Below are positions 16,787 to 26,851 of a stretch of 64,000 nt of DNA, piece after piece. The DNA lies in the NCBI RefSeq assembly GCF_020181035.1, contig NZ_JAIQYY010000010.1, forward strand, positions 291,149 through 355,148, read 5' to 3'. This DNA comes from Streptomyces sp. CoH27 (lineage in GTDB: Bacteria; Actinomycetota; Actinomycetes; Streptomycetales; Streptomycetaceae). Under the pieces are notes generated by a model. It saw nothing but the letters and a program-made list of their open reading frames with translations. It did not search any database and had not been told where the DNA came from. The number at the start of each line of letters is the position of its first letter. The first letter of the stretch is position 1. Made by a program: the position numbers and the translations under genes.

Positions 16787-16842
16787 AGCCGAAGGGCCGC
16801 ACCCCCGGGGTTGGACGCCATGGGGGGTGCGGCCCTTCGGCT
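16787..16842 (+). terminator. Strong hairpin terminator after sulfurtransferase operon
   Basis: Two 20-bp perfectly complementary arms (16787-16806 and 16823-16842) separated by 16 bases lie 33 bp after the DUF1416 stop. They are followed by no U-tract, as is common in Streptomyces. The hairpin may also stop transcripts from the opposite membrane-protein gene. Confidence 0.85.
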
Positions 16843-16893
16843 ATGCGCCGTGGGCGGCTTGCGGCCCTTCGGCTATGCGCCGTGGGCGGCTTG
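16830..16893. repeat. Two-copy 32-bp tandem repeat including a terminator arm
   Basis: A 32-bp unit is repeated exactly twice (16830-16861 and 16862-16893). It contains most of the right arm of the terminator, so a second potential pairing partner for the left arm exists. Confidence 0.85.
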
Positions 16894-16937
16894 TCGCCGT
16901 TGCCGCGTGCGGGTCGTTCGTGGCTTGTCCATGGCGC

Positions 16938-18149
16938 CTAGCCCAGCGCCCGCCCCAGTACCCACACCACCGGTGCCGCCGCCGACAGCGGCAGCGCCAC
17001 GCCCGCTGTGAAGTGGACGAAGCGGGACGGGTAGTCGTAGCTCGCGACCCGGTGGCCGATCAGGGCGCAGGCTCCCGCTGCCGCGCCCAGCAACGCGCCC
17101 TTGCTGCCGAAGCCCGTCATGCCGCCCATCGCGATGCCCGCGCCGGCCGCGGCCAGCAGGGCGACGACGACCGAGGCCGGGGTCGGCAGGGGCAGGGCGC
17201 GGGCCAGGACGGCCACCGCGACCGCTGCCGCGCCGACCGTCACCGCGTGTCCGCTCGCGCCCAGATACCCCGTGGCCAGGACCGACAGGGACGCCGAGAC
17301 GACCGTGGCCATCAGGCCGTACATCCGCTCGTCCGGCGAGGCGTGCGAGCGGAGCAGGAGGACCAGGGAGAGAAGGACCCAGACGCCGAGCGGGCCGAGG
17401 ATCGCGGCGGGGGCGTTGTCGCGGCCCGCGGCCAGGACCGCGACGTCTGCCGTCAGGCCGCCCGCGAAGGCCAGCGCGATGCCCTGCCGGGCCGGCCACA
17501 TGCCGTTCAGCCGGAACCAGCCCGCCGCCGTCACCGCCTGGAGCAGCACCAGCGGGACGACCAGCGCGTACGAGCCGATCGGCGCCGTCGCGGCCAGCAG
17601 CAGACCGAGCACCGCGGTCAGCAGCGCCGGCTGCATCCCGGGCTCGATGACCGGTGAACGGCCCTCCAGCCGCGCCCGCTGGGCATCGGTGATCCGGGCG
17701 TTCCCGGCGAGCGTCGCGGGGCCGTACTCCGGCGCGGCTTCGGCCACCGCCTCCGGTCCCGGCGCCGGTGTCGGCTCCGGCGCGGCTTCCGGTGCCTGCG
17801 CGGGCTGCGGGTACGGCTCGGCGGCGTACGGCTGGGCGGCGTACGGCTCAGCGGCGTACGGCTGGGCGTAGGGCTCCGCGTACTGCTGCTGATACGGCTG
17901 CTGCTGATAGGTCTGCTGCTGGTACTGCTGATGGGGCTGCTGCTGATGGGGCTGCTGCTGATAGGCCTGCTGCTGCGCCTCATACGTCTGCGGCGGCGTC
18001 TGCACCGGCGCGTGCGTCTGGGTTTCCCAGGTCTGGCCCTGCCACTGCTGGGTCAGCTGGGGGTCGTAGCCGGGCCACTGCTGTTGCTGTTGTTGCTGCT
18101 GGTACGGGTCCTGGCCGTCGTGGGGACCCTGATACGGCTGGTTGCTCAT
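16938..18149 (-). CDS. Integral membrane protein with Gln/Pro/Tyr-rich cytoplasmic tail
   Basis: This 403-residue protein starts with about 165 residues of low-complexity Gln, Pro, Tyr and Ala repeats (QQQPHQQQPHQQYQQQ, then AAEPY repeats). The remainder has about nine hydrophobic helices with short loops. I do not recognise a transport or enzyme motif; such tails are common in actinobacterial envelope proteins. ATG 18149 follows AGGAGGGTGAG. The upstream MoaD-like gene ends 1 bp before this start, so the two are coupled. Confidence 0.8.
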   Translation of the reverse strand: MSNQPYQGPHDGQDPYQQQQQQQQWPGYDPQLTQQWQGQTWETQTHAPVQTPPQTYEAQQQAYQQQPHQQQPHQQYQQQTYQQQPYQQQYAEPYAQPYAAEPYAAQPYAAEPYPQPAQAPEAAPEPTPAPGPEAVAEAAPEYGPATLAGNARITDAQRARLEGRSPVIEPGMQPALLTAVLGLLLAATAPIGSYALVVPLVLLQAVTAAGWFRLNGMWPARQGIALAFAGGLTADVAVLAAGRDNAPAAILGPLGVWVLLSLVLLLRSHASPDERMYGLMATVVSASLSVLATGYLGASGHAVTVGAAAVAVAVLARALPLPTPASVVVALLAAAGAGIAMGGMTGFGSKGALLGAAAGACALIGHRVASYDYPSRFVHFTAGVALPLSAAAPVVWVLGRALG

Positions 18150-18150
18150 C

Positions 18151-18405
18151 TCACCCTCCTGCGAACGGCGGGAGCACCTCGACCGTGCCGCCCTCGGCCA
18201 GCCGTACCGTCTCATGTGCGCGGGTCCCGACGGGGTCACCGTCGATGAGGAAGGAGCATCGCTGGAGCACGCGCGTGAGCTCACCGGGGTGTCGCGCGCG
18301 CACGGCGGCCAGCGCGTCGGCCAGCGTGTCCGCGTCGTACGGCTCCTCGGCGACGCCGGACGCGGCCTTGGCGGCGGCCCAGTAGCGCACCGTGACCTTG
18401 GGCAT
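18151..18405 (-). CDS. MoaD/ThiS-family ubiquitin-like sulfur carrier
   Basis: This 84-residue beta-grasp protein ends in VEVLPPFAGG. The C-terminal Gly-Gly is adenylated and thiocarboxylated in MoaD/ThiS proteins, which donate sulfur to molybdopterin or thiamine synthesis. The start MPKVTVRYWAAAK and the length fit the family. It is not next to other moa or thi genes, so the pathway is unclear; the sulfurtransferase 2 kb away could be a sulfur source, which is only a guess. Confidence 0.88.
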   Translation of the reverse strand: MPKVTVRYWAAAKAASGVAEEPYDADTLADALAAVRARHPGELTRVLQRCSFLIDGDPVGTRAHETVRLAEGGTVEVLPPFAGG

Positions 18406-18464
18406 CTCGTTCCTCAATCGACGGCAAGGGAAATACAAAGACGACAGATACAGATGGTGTCAGG

Positions 18465-19316
18465 CTAGCCCGCAGCGCCGACAGCCCAGTCCGCGATCCG
18501 GGTCAGCAGGGCGTCGTCCGCCGCGTGTTCGGCGTGGCCCATGCCGGGCTCGATCCAGAGTTCCGCGTGGTCACCGGCCGCCTCGGCGAGCATCCGGGGG
18601 TGGTCGAGGGGGAAATAGCCGTCCCGGTCGCCGTGCACGATGAGGAGGGGGGTCGGGGTGATCCTCGGGACCGATTCCACCGGGGACAAGGGCACCGGGT
18701 CCCAGTCGCGGTGGTGGATGCGGGTGCGCAGGCCGTAGCGGCCGACCAGGCGGCCCTCGGGGCGGGTGACCAGCCAGTGCAGTCGGCGCATGGGGGCCGT
18801 GCCCCGGTAGTACCAGCGGGCGGGGGCGCTGACCGCGACCACCGCGTCGGCCGTGCCCGGGTGCAGGGCCGCGTGCCGCAGGACGACCGAGCCACCCATG
18901 GAGAAGCCGACGGTCACCACGCGCGCGTGCCCGAGGCGGCGGGCCCAGTCGACGGCGGCGGCGAGGTCCAGCACCTCCTTGTCGCCGACCGTGGAGCGGC
19001 CGCCGGAGCGTCCGTGGCCCCGGAAGGAGAAGGTGACGACCGCGCCGTAACCACGCAGAACACCCGCCACCCTTCGTACGTGCGGCCGGTCCACGTCCCC
19101 GGTGAAGCCGTGGGCGATCACGAACACCGGGGAACGGGAGGCCGAACGGTGGATGTCCGGCAGGGTTTCGTATACGGCGGGGCCCGGATCGTATACGGAA
19201 TCGACCGGAATTCCGTCGGCGGTGTGCAGAAACGTCCGGATAGGGCCCTGTCTGCCTGTCTCGGGATTCGGACGAACGGTGGAATGCGCCACTTGACCTG
19301 CCGAACGATTCCTCAT
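18465..19316 (-). CDS. Alpha/beta hydrolase
   Basis: This 283-residue protein has a complete alpha/beta-hydrolase triad: nucleophile elbow GFSMGG (Ser near residue 140), Asp in HGDRDGYF, and His in GMGHAEH. The oxyanion-hole motif HGFTGD is near residue 63. It may be an esterase or lipase-like enzyme; the substrate is unknown. ATG 19316 has a weak ribosome-binding site, and a GTG a few codons downstream is possible. It is divergent from glnR, with 184 bp between them. Confidence 0.85.
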   Translation of the reverse strand: MRNRSAGQVAHSTVRPNPETGRQGPIRTFLHTADGIPVDSVYDPGPAVYETLPDIHRSASRSPVFVIAHGFTGDVDRPHVRRVAGVLRGYGAVVTFSFRGHGRSGGRSTVGDKEVLDLAAAVDWARRLGHARVVTVGFSMGGSVVLRHAALHPGTADAVVAVSAPARWYYRGTAPMRRLHWLVTRPEGRLVGRYGLRTRIHHRDWDPVPLSPVESVPRITPTPLLIVHGDRDGYFPLDHPRMLAEAAGDHAELWIEPGMGHAEHAADDALLTRIADWAVGAAG

Positions 19317-19500
19317 GTGGGCTATTCTGCTGGGCAGAGGACTCGGGCAGCGTAGCCCCCGGGTCCTTTTGTGCTTTCGGAAGCGTTGTATACGAAACGG
19401 GAAACCCCAGGTGACCGTGGCTGTATGCGGGGCCTTCGGGATCGCAGAGCAGTGCCCGTCCGCACGACGTCCTCGCAGGGACCGAGGAGGAACCAGACGT

Positions 19501-20304
19501 ATGAGTTCTCTGCTGCTGCTGACCAACGCCCTCCAGCCGTCGACGGAGGTGCTGCCCGCCCTCGGCCTGCTTCTGCACAACGTGCGGGTGGCCCCCGCCG
19601 AGGGGCCCGCCCTGGTCGACACCCCGGGCGCCGACGTCATCCTCGTCGACGGCCGCCGCGACCTTCCTCAGGTGCGCAGCCTGTGCCAGCTGCTGCGGTC
19701 CACCGGACCCGGCTGTCCGCTGCTCCTCGTCGTCACCGAGGGGGGTCTCGCCGCCGTCACCGCCGACTGGGGGATCGACGACGTGCTCCTCGACACCGCC
19801 GGCCCCGCGGAGGTGGAGGCACGGCTGCGGCTCGCCATGGGGCGCCAGCAGATCGTCAACGACGACTCCCCGATGGAGATCCGCAACGGCGATCTGTCGG
19901 TGGACGAGGCGACCTACTCCGCCAAGCTCAAGGGGCGGGTGCTCGACCTCACCTTCAAGGAGTTCGAGCTGCTGAAGTACCTCGCCCAGCACCCGGGCCG
20001 CGTCTTCACCCGCGCCCAGCTGCTTCAGGAGGTGTGGGGCTACGACTACTTCGGCGGCACCCGCACGGTCGACGTGCACGTACGACGGCTGCGCGCCAAG
20101 CTCGGCCCGGAGCACGAGTCGCTGATCGGCACCGTGCGGAACGTCGGTTATCGATTCGTTACGCCCGAGAAGGTGGACCGGGCCGCGGAGAAGGCCGCCG
20201 AGGAGGCCAAGGCCAAGGCGGGCCGGGCAAAGGCGGAGGATGCGGACACATCCACCGCCGTATCCGCCGTCCGGGACGACGCCGAGGTCCACGCGGACGC
20301 GTAG
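19501..20304 (+). CDS. glnR: GlnR, global nitrogen response regulator
   Basis: GlnR is the OmpR-like orphan regulator controlling nitrogen assimilation genes (glnA, amtB, nirB) in actinobacteria. The 267-residue protein has an atypical receiver domain and a winged-helix output domain ([34 protein letters not shown]). It ends with a Lys/Ala/Glu-rich tail typical of Streptomyces GlnR. No cognate kinase is adjacent, consistent with its orphan status. GAGGAGG precedes ATG 19501. The start [20 protein letters not shown] agrees with the family. Confidence 0.96.
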   Translation: MSSLLLLTNALQPSTEVLPALGLLLHNVRVAPAEGPALVDTPGADVILVDGRRDLPQVRSLCQLLRSTGPGCPLLLVVTEGGLAAVTADWGIDDVLLDTAGPAEVEARLRLAMGRQQIVNDDSPMEIRNGDLSVDEATYSAKLKGRVLDLTFKEFELLKYLAQHPGRVFTRAQLLQEVWGYDYFGGTRTVDVHVRRLRAKLGPEHESLIGTVRNVGYRFVTPEKVDRAAEKAAEEAKAKAGRAKAEDADTSTAVSAVRDDAEVHADA

Positions 20305-20421
20305 CTCGTGCCGGGCAGGTGTGACCAGCGCGCGGACGGGGCATTGCTTCCGCACATCGCTTCACCGTCCACGCGCTGATACGCCCTGCCCAGAGCGGGT
20401 CCATCCGCGTAGACTCCGCGC

Positions 20422-21444
20422 GTGGCCAAGGTGACTCGTGATGATGTGGCGCGGCTGGCGGGAACGTCCACCGCCGTGGTCAGCTATGTCATCAACAACG
20501 GACCCCGGCCGGTCGCCCCGGCCACGCGCGAGCGTGTCCTCGCGGCGATCAAGGAACTGGGGTACCGGCCCGACCGGGTCGCCCAGGCCATGGCCTCGCG
20601 CCGCACCGACCTCATAGGCCTGATCATCCCGGACGCCCGTCAGCCGTTCTTCGGCGAGATGGCGCACGCGGTCGAGCAGGCCGCCTCCGAGCGCGGCAAG
20701 ATGGTCCTGGTCGGCAACACCGATTACATCGGCGAACGCGAGGTCCACTATCTGCGCGCCTTCCTGGGCATGCGCGTGTCCGGACTGATTCTGGTGAGTC
20801 ACGCCCTGAACGACCTCGCCGCCGCCGAGATCGACGCCTGGGACGCCCGGGTGGTGCTGCTGCACGAGCGGCCCGAGGCCATCGACGACGTCGCCGTCGT
20901 CACCGACGACCTCGGCGGCGCCCAGCTCGCCGTACGCCACCTGCTGGAGCACGGCTACGAGTACGTCGCCTGTATGGGCGGTACGGCGCAGACACCGGCC
21001 GTCGGCGACCCTGTCTCCGACCACGTCGAGGGCTGGAAGCGGGCCATGGCCGAGGCGGGCCTGAGCACCGAGGGCCGGCTGTTCGAGGCGCCGTACAACC
21101 GCTACGACGCCTACCGGGTCGCCCTGGAGGTGCTGTCCGGGCCGGACCGGCCGCCCGCGATCTTCTGCTCCACCGACGACCAGGCGATCGGCCTGCTGCG
21201 GGCCGCGCGCGAGCTGCGCATCGACGTGCCCGGCGAGCTGGCGGTGGCGGGCTTCGACGACATCAAGGAGGCCGCGCTCGCCGACCCGGCGCTGACCACG
21301 GTCGCCTCCGACCGCTCGGCGATGGCCCGGGCGGCGGTCGATCTGGTCCTGGACGACGGGCTGAGGGTGGCAGGGTCCCGGCGGGAGCGGCTGAAGACGT
21401 TCCCGTCCCGGCTGGTGGTGCGGAAGTCCTGCGGCTGCGACTGA
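20422..21444 (+). CDS. LacI-family transcriptional regulator
   Basis: This 340-residue protein has a LacI helix-turn-helix ([20 protein letters not shown], residues 4-23), a hinge helix, and a periplasmic-binding-protein-like sensor domain ([22 protein letters not shown]). It ends in CGC, and no sugar operon adjoins it, so its ligand is unknown. GTG 20422 gives the expected [14 protein letters not shown] start. Confidence 0.92.
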   Translation: MAKVTRDDVARLAGTSTAVVSYVINNGPRPVAPATRERVLAAIKELGYRPDRVAQAMASRRTDLIGLIIPDARQPFFGEMAHAVEQAASERGKMVLVGNTDYIGEREVHYLRAFLGMRVSGLILVSHALNDLAAAEIDAWDARVVLLHERPEAIDDVAVVTDDLGGAQLAVRHLLEHGYEYVACMGGTAQTPAVGDPVSDHVEGWKRAMAEAGLSTEGRLFEAPYNRYDAYRVALEVLSGPDRPPAIFCSTDDQAIGLLRAARELRIDVPGELAVAGFDDIKEAALADPALTTVASDRSAMARAAVDLVLDDGLRVAGSRRERLKTFPSRLVVRKSCGCD

Positions 21445-21453
21445 CCCCGGCAC

Positions 21454-21533
21454 CCGTCTTCGCCTCCGGCGCCCGTCTTCGCCTCCAGCGCCGTCTTCGC
21501 CTCCAGCGCCCGCCTTTGCCTCCGACGCCCGCC
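21454..21533. repeat. Degenerate 18-20-bp tandem repeats between LacI and protease genes
   Basis: Four to five imperfect units of the type CGTCTTCGCCTCCRGCGC lie just after the LacI-family stop and before the HtrA-like gene's promoter region. Units differ by a few bases and one is a base shorter. No terminator-like pairing is evident. Confidence 0.75.
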
Positions 21534-21616
21534 TTTATATGGGGCAAACGAGGTTCTGCCGGGCTTCTCAGCAAGCACTCAGGAAGCTCTCACGTTCGCG
21601 GGGGACTCTGTTTCAC

Positions 21617-22627
21617 ATGACCGAGAGCCTGGGCAACGACCCGCAGCAGGACCACTACTCCGCTCCTGTGAACCCCGAGTGGCCGCCCCCGCCGTCGTAC
21701 CAGCCCCCGATGGGCACGGCGGCCGGCATGGCTCCGGAGCTCGCGCCGCGCAGGAAGCGCAACCGTGGGCCGGTCACCCTGCTCGCGGCGGTCGCGATCG
21801 TCGCGGCGGCCGTCGGCGGCGGCACGGCGTACGCCTTCCAGGAGCTGACCGGCAAGACCACGGTCGCCTCCAGCGGCACGACCACCAATGTGGTGCCGTC
21901 GAGCAAGCGGGGCGATGTCGCCGCGATCGCGGCCGCCGTCAGCCCGAGCGTCGTCGAGATCAACGCGACCCTGAGCAGCGGTTCCTCCACCGGCTCCGGC
22001 GTGATCATCACGTCGAGCGGCGAGATCGTCACCAACAACCACGTCATCTCCGGCGCGCAGTCGATCAAGGTGCGCACCAGCAACGGCAAGAGCTACACCG
22101 CCCAGGTCGTCGGCACCGACAGCTCCAAGGACCTGGCGCTGATCAAGCTCCAGGGAGCCTCGGGCCTGAAGACGGCCTCGCTCGGCAACTCGTCGGGCGT
22201 CCAGGTCGGTGACACGGTCGTCGCGATCGGCTCCCCCGAGGGCCTGACCGGCACCGTCACCAGCGGCATCGTCTCCGCCCTCAACCGGGACGTGACCGTC
22301 TCCACGGACGAGAACCAGGGCCAGAACCAGAACGGCGACGGCAACTGGCCGTTCCAGTTCGGCGGCCGGCAGTTCAACGGCGACACCGGTTCGTCCACGA
22401 CGACGTACAAGGCCATCCAGACCGACGCGTCCCTCAACCCCGGCAACTCCGGCGGCGCGCTGATCGACGCGAGCGGCAACATCATCGGCATCAACTCCGC
22501 GATGTACTCGTCGAGTCAGCAGTCCTCGTCGTCCTCCGACGCGGGCAGCATCGGCCTCGGCTTCGCGATCCCGATCAACACCGTCAAGTCGGACCTGGCC
22601 AAGCTGCGGTCCGGCGCCACCGGCTAA
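21617..22627 (+). CDS. HtrA-like membrane-anchored trypsin-type serine protease
   Basis: This 336-residue protein has a Pro-rich cytoplasmic N-terminus, one membrane helix (VTLLAAVAIVAAAVGGGTAY, about residues 53-72) and an extracellular chymotrypsin-fold domain. The triad is His in TNNHVI, Asp in SKDLALI and Ser in NPGNSGGAL. There is no PDZ domain at the C-terminus, unlike full DegP/HtrA proteins. It is an envelope quality-control or sensing protease by family. The two-component system downstream could respond to envelope stress, but this is inference. Confidence 0.9.
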   Translation: MTESLGNDPQQDHYSAPVNPEWPPPPSYQPPMGTAAGMAPELAPRRKRNRGPVTLLAAVAIVAAAVGGGTAYAFQELTGKTTVASSGTTTNVVPSSKRGDVAAIAAAVSPSVVEINATLSSGSSTGSGVIITSSGEIVTNNHVISGAQSIKVRTSNGKSYTAQVVGTDSSKDLALIKLQGASGLKTASLGNSSGVQVGDTVVAIGSPEGLTGTVTSGIVSALNRDVTVSTDENQGQNQNGDGNWPFQFGGRQFNGDTGSSTTTYKAIQTDASLNPGNSGGALIDASGNIIGINSAMYSSSQQSSSSSDAGSIGLGFAIPINTVKSDLAKLRSGATG

Positions 22628-22671
22628 CCCCTCTCCAGTAAGGCGCTTCACCCGTCAGCAGGGAGTACGTC

Positions 22672-22902
22672 ATGATCACGCACATCTCGCACCAGATCAC
22701 GATGACCGGCCACGACCCCGCCGACATCACCATCGCGCTCTCGGTCGCCCGCGATCTGCACCTGCCGATCCCGAAGCCCCGCGCCCCCGAGGTCGCCACC
22801 CGGCCGGTCCCCCAGCCCCAGCTGATGGGCCTGCGCACCCCCGCGGTCCGCACCCACCGCCGCAAGGTCCCGCTGAACCGCCTGACCGCGGTGCGGGCCT
22901 GA
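22672..22902 (+). CDS. Small protein of unknown function
   Basis: This 76-residue protein starts [20 protein letters not shown] and is rich in His, Pro and Arg with a basic C-terminus. ATG 22672 follows GGGAG at proper spacing. It sits between the HtrA-like protease and the response regulator on the same strand. I recognise no family. Confidence 0.6.
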   Translation: MITHISHQITMTGHDPADITIALSVARDLHLPIPKPRAPEVATRPVPQPQLMGLRTPAVRTHRRKVPLNRLTAVRA

Positions 22903-22975
22903 GCGTGGCAGGCTGAGAGACAGCCGGGAAAGTCCCGGACACCCACACACCGCACCCCCCGAGGAATCGCGAGCG

Positions 22976-23710
22976 ATGAGCCCCGCCGAAGGCGACCGTG
23001 ACCCCCAGCGCATCCTGATCGTCGACGACGAGCCGGCGGTACGCGAGGCGCTCCAGCGCAGCCTCGCGTTCGACGGGTACGACACGGAGGTGGCCGTCGA
23101 CGGCGCGGACGCGCTGGAGAAGGCCACCGCCTACAAGCCCGACCTGGTCGTCCTCGACATCCAGATGCCGCGCATGGACGGCCTGACCGCGGCCCGCCGC
23201 ATCCGGGGCGCCGGCGACACGACACCGATCCTCATGCTCACCGCCCGGGACACGGTCGGCGACCGGGTGACCGGACTGGACGCGGGTGCCGACGACTACC
23301 TGGTCAAGCCCTTCGAACTGGACGAGCTCTTCGCCCGCATCCGCGCCCTGCTGCGCCGCAGCTCCTACGCGGCCGCCGCGCTGCCCGACGTCCAGGAGGA
23401 CGAGGCGCTCACCTTCGCCGACCTGCGCATGGACCTCGCGACCCGTGAGGTCACCCGGGGCGGCCGGCAGGTGGAGCTGACCCGCACCGAGTTCACTCTC
23501 CTGGAGATGTTCATGGCGCACCCGCGCCAGGTCCTCACCCGGGAGCAGATCCTGAAGGCGGTGTGGGGCTTCGACTTCGAGCCCTCGTCCAACTCCCTCG
23601 ACGTCTACGTCATGTACCTGCGCCGCAAGACCGAGGCGGGCGGCGAGCCGCGCCTGGTGCACACGGTCCGGGGCGTGGGGTACGTGCTGCGCCAGGGCGG
23701 CGCCGAGTGA
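22976..23710 (+). CDS. OmpR/PhoB-type response regulator
   Basis: This 244-residue regulator has a receiver domain with acidic pocket DDE, the phosphoacceptor Asp in [12 protein letters not shown] (near residue 60), conserved Thr in LMLTARD and Lys in YLVKPFE. The winged helix follows ([20 protein letters not shown] and [12 protein letters not shown]). Its stop overlaps the sensor kinase start (GTGA), so the two form a cognate pair. The stimulus is unknown. Confidence 0.95.
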   Translation: MSPAEGDRDPQRILIVDDEPAVREALQRSLAFDGYDTEVAVDGADALEKATAYKPDLVVLDIQMPRMDGLTAARRIRGAGDTTPILMLTARDTVGDRVTGLDAGADDYLVKPFELDELFARIRALLRRSSYAAAALPDVQEDEALTFADLRMDLATREVTRGGRQVELTRTEFTLLEMFMAHPRQVLTREQILKAVWGFDFEPSSNSLDVYVMYLRRKTEAGGEPRLVHTVRGVGYVLRQGGAE

Positions 23711-25167
23711 GGAAGCTGCTCCGCCGGTACCGCTCCCTGCCCATCCGCGCCCGGCTGGCCATGCTGGTCGCGGCGGCGGTGGCGTTCGCGGTGGCTGCGG
23801 TGTCGGTGACGTGCTGGTTCATCGTGCAGGGGAAGCTGTACGACCAGCTGGACGGCGATCTGCAGAAGTCGCTGCGCGGCACCTCGCAGTTCGGCCAGCT
23901 GCAGTACACGCTCGACAACTGCAGCAACGCGCCGGCGACCAACACGCTCCTTCAGGACCGGTACTCCCAGGTGGTCACCGAGGACGGCAAGGTCTGTCTC
24001 ATCGCGGGCGCCTCGGGCACGATCAAGGTCACCCAGGCCGACAAGTCCGAGATCAAGAACCTGGACACCCGCAAGATCTACTTCCGCAACGGGGTGGACG
24101 CACAGGGCAACGAGCTGCGCGTGCTCACCCGCCCGCTGCTGCCCACCTCGACGTCGAGCGGGGGACCCGGACCCAACGTCGGCGTCATGGTCGCCATCCC
24201 GCTCAGGAACACCGAGAAGACCCTCAACGACCTGGCCCTCATCCTCCTCCTCGTCTCCGGCATAGGAGTACTCGGCGCGGGCGCCGCCGGCCTGGCCGTG
24301 GCCCGTGCGGGCCTGCGCCCGGTGGACAAGCTGACCGAGGCCGTGGAGCACGTGGCCCGGACCGAGGACCTGACCATCCGGATCCCGGTGGAGGACGACA
24401 GCGAGGACGAGATCGCCCGCCTCTCCCGGTCCTTCAACTCGATGACGGCGTCCCTGGCCAGCTCCCGCGACCTCCAGCAGCAGCTGATCGCCGACGCCGG
24501 CCATGAGCTCCGTACGCCCCTGACGTCGTTGCGGACGAACATCGAGCTGCTCACCCGCAGCGAGGAGACCGGCCGCCCGCTCCCGCCGGCGGACCGCAAG
24601 GCGCTGCTGGCCTCGGTGAAGGCCCAGATGACCGAACTGGCCTCGCTGATCGGCGACTTGCAGGAACTGTCCCGCTCGGAGGGCCAGCGCGGGGAACGGC
24701 TCCAGGTGGTACCGATGCTGGACACCGTGGAGGCCGCCCTGCGCCGCGCCCGCCTGCGCGGGCCGGAGCTGACGATCACGGCGGACCTGGAGCCCTGGTA
24801 CGTCCGCGCCGAGCCCTCCGCCCTGGAGCGGGCGGTGGTCAACATCCTCGACAACGCGGTGAAGTTCAGCCCCGGGGCCGGCACGGTCGAGGTGCGGCTG
24901 ACCGGCGGGGTGCTGACCGTCCGTGATCACGGCCCCGGCATCCCCGAGGACGAACTCCCGCACGTCTTCGACCGCTTCTGGCGCTCACCGAGTGCGCGCG
25001 CGTTGCCGGGCTCGGGCCTGGGTCTGTCCATCGTGGCCCGTACGGTGAAGCAGGCGGGCGGCGAGGTCACCCTGACGCCCGCGGAGGGCGGCGGCACGGT
25101 GGCGACGGTACGGCTGCCGGGGGCGCCGACGCCACCGCCGGAGACGCCGCAGGCCGAGACTCCTTGA
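23707..25167 (+). CDS. Two-component sensor histidine kinase
   Basis: This 486-residue kinase has a membrane helix near residues 15-37, an extracellular sensor of about 140 residues containing two Cys, a second helix ([20 protein letters not shown]) and a HAMP domain. The HisKA domain has phospho-His in [12 protein letters not shown], and the ATPase domain has N box [16 protein letters not shown] and GLGLSIV. It phosphorylates the upstream regulator, with which it is translationally coupled. A Pro-rich tail follows. A pectinesterase relic begins directly downstream. Confidence 0.95.
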   Translation: MRKLLRRYRSLPIRARLAMLVAAAVAFAVAAVSVTCWFIVQGKLYDQLDGDLQKSLRGTSQFGQLQYTLDNCSNAPATNTLLQDRYSQVVTEDGKVCLIAGASGTIKVTQADKSEIKNLDTRKIYFRNGVDAQGNELRVLTRPLLPTSTSSGGPGPNVGVMVAIPLRNTEKTLNDLALILLLVSGIGVLGAGAAGLAVARAGLRPVDKLTEAVEHVARTEDLTIRIPVEDDSEDEIARLSRSFNSMTASLASSRDLQQQLIADAGHELRTPLTSLRTNIELLTRSEETGRPLPPADRKALLASVKAQMTELASLIGDLQELSRSEGQRGERLQVVPMLDTVEAALRRARLRGPELTITADLEPWYVRAEPSALERAVVNILDNAVKFSPGAGTVEVRLTGGVLTVRDHGPGIPEDELPHVFDRFWRSPSARALPGSGLGLSIVARTVKQAGGEVTLTPAEGGGTVATVRLPGAPTPPPETPQAETP

Positions 25168-25224
25168 GGCCGTTCACTCCGGCGCTCCGGCACGGGGGTG
25201 ACCGGCACCCGGCGGCGGGTCTTG

Positions 25225-25765
25225 CCGGTCACCAGAACATCGCGCAGCAGGCGGTGGCCCTGCGCTCCAGCTCCGACAAGGTGTTCCTCGACTCGGTCAT
25301 CGTCACCGGCGACCAGGACACCCTGCTGGTGGACACGGCGTCGAAGGCCGCGCCGGACCGGGTCTACATGACCAACTCGTACGTCATCGGCAACGTCGAC
25401 TTCATCTTCGGCCGGGCCACGGCAGTCATCGACCACTCCGTCATCACCCTGAAGAAGCGCTGGGACGGCAGCTCGGCCGGCTTCGTCACCGCGCCCAGCA
25501 CGGCCGCCCCTGGCACGCGGGCGGCGACACCACCCTCGACCCGCGGACCACGGTCCGCAACAAGTCCCTGAGCAGCGCCATCAAGACCACCCCCTGGACC
25601 GACATGAGCGGCTTCTCCTGGAAGGACGACCGCTTCGCCGAGTACAAGAACACCGGCCCGGGGTCGGGGGCGGCAAGCTCCGACCGGCCTCAGCTGACCG
25701 AGGCCCAGGCGGCAGAGCAGGAGGTGAGCGACTGGCTGGGGGGCTGGGTGCCGGGCGCGTCCTGA
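25225..25765 (+). pseudogene. Truncated, frameshifted pectinesterase relic
   Basis: The DNA encodes a central pectin methylesterase (CE8) fragment in one frame: QQAVALRSSSDKVFLDSV, GDQDTLLVDT and GNVDFIFG with the catalytic Asp residues. Near 25497 it switches to another frame for the C-terminus (GRPWHAGGDTTLDPRTTV, then TTPWTDMSGFSW and WLGGWVPGAS) ending at the TGA at 25763. The N-terminal half and signal peptide are missing, and a few residues before GRPWH are lost. It is therefore a remnant of a secreted enzyme and not functional. It marks the border between the conserved two-component locus and an accessory island. Confidence 0.85.
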
Positions 25766-25786
25766 AGGAGGCGCCCGGCGGGGTGG

Positions 25787-26134
25787 TTAGTCTTCCCCAT
25801 CTGGTTCGGTTCCCAGCCAGATGAGCTCTTCTACGGTGATCTGGGGGTCTTCGGTGCGGTGTACGAAGGTGTACTTCAGCCAGCCATAGCCGTCATCGAA
25901 GAAGAGGACGTGGACGCCCTTCGGCTCAGTGGATCGGACGGGCAGCACCCACATTCCATCGGGAAGGTAGTCATCCGTCACGACGCCTCGAAAGTACGGA
26001 TCCTTCGCCGTGACCAGTTCGGCACGTGCGGCGTAGACCATGTCCCGAGCATGCGCGGGCAGTGCTTCGAGGGCAGCGAGAGCATTGAGTCGCCAGTCCA
26101 TCTGCCAAGGCGGCCCCATAAACCCGTCAGTCAC
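25787..26134 (-). CDS. RelE-like putative toxin partner of DUF6247 protein
   Basis: This 115-residue protein contains LEALPAHARDMVYAARAELV followed by beta-rich segments (GMWVLPV, VHVLFFDDGYGWLKYTFV). The length and order recall RelE/ParE-fold toxins, in which a helical pair precedes a beta sheet. It starts with GTGA overlap on the stop of the DUF6247 gene. The toxin label is inferred from gene order and fold-like pattern only; no catalytic residues are certain. Confidence 0.6.
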   Translation of the reverse strand: MTDGFMGPPWQMDWRLNALAALEALPAHARDMVYAARAELVTAKDPYFRGVVTDDYLPDGMWVLPVRSTEPKGVHVLFFDDGYGWLKYTFVHRTEDPQITVEELIWLGTEPDGED

Positions 26135-26481
26135 TCGCCGGGCTCCAGTTTCTGCACCCGGTGGCGAATCTTCGACGCCTCTTCGAGGAGGGCCTTGGCC
26201 TCGTTGCTGTCGGTGCACTCGTACGCGGCCCGGTGCTCAAGATCGTGCACGTGTGCGTCCAGCTCGGGGTCCCGAGCCAGGGCGTACTCGCCCCACCAGA
26301 AGGCCACGAACGCGGGGACGGGGCCTACGTCGTACGCATCAGCGACCGCCCGCTTCCAGTGCTTGTCGAAGTCAGGGAGGAGCTTGGGCGTGTGCTGGGC
26401 GATGGCCCTGCGCAGCGCCTTCGGCGTCCGCTCGGGCATGGGGGGGACGACAGAACCGGGCTCCGCAGCGTGGGCACTCAT
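26131..26481 (-). CDS. DUF6247-family protein, antitoxin-like
   Basis: This 116-residue protein carries the block MPERTPKALRRAIAQHTPKL, then FWWGEYALARDPELDAHV and a helical C-terminus, matching the DUF6247 family as I remember it from Streptomyces. ATG 26481 follows GAAGGAGG. It is the first gene of a coupled two-gene unit whose second member is RelE-like in pattern, so it may be the antitoxin. Confidence 0.75.
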   Translation of the reverse strand: MSAHAAEPGSVVPPMPERTPKALRRAIAQHTPKLLPDFDKHWKRAVADAYDVGPVPAFVAFWWGEYALARDPELDAHVHDLEHRAAYECTDSNEAKALLEEASKIRHRVQKLEPGE

Positions 26482-26629
26482 GCTCGCTGTCCTCCTTCGA
26501 CGCGTCGTGTCTACGACCATAACCGCCTGGCACCTTCCCCATGAGTCGTTCGCGCCCCGGCCGTCCGTCCGGCCGGGAGATCAACCTTGGGGGAGGCACG
26601 GCCCTCGCAGTCAGGCCTTCCGACCTGCA

Positions 26630-26851
26630 TCACCCGAACGTGTGCACGCCCGTCCCACCCTTGATCCCTTCCACGAAGACAGCCCATGGGGCGGCCGAGA
26701 GGAGCAGCGGGCGCGAGGCGGGGGTCTTGCTGTCGCGGACGGGGACTATGCCCGCGTAGCCGTCGGCGACCTCGACGCAGTTGTTGTCTCCCCCGTCGCT
26801 GTAGCTCGACTTGCGCCAAGTGGCGTTGCTGAGGTCGGGGGTGTGGTTCAT
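26630..26851 (-). CDS. DUF397 protein, partner lost
   Basis: This 73-residue single-copy DUF397 protein contains TWRKSSYSDGGDNNCVEVAD and the VRDSKTP...FVEGIKGG tail. ATG 26851 overlaps the stop of an XRE reading-frame remnant (ATGA), with GGAGGAG upstream. Its regulator is reduced to about 30 codons, so it is an orphan. Confidence 0.85.
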   Translation of the reverse strand: MNHTPDLSNATWRKSSYSDGGDNNCVEVADGYAGIVPVRDSKTPASRPLLLSAAPWAVFVEGIKGGTGVHTFG

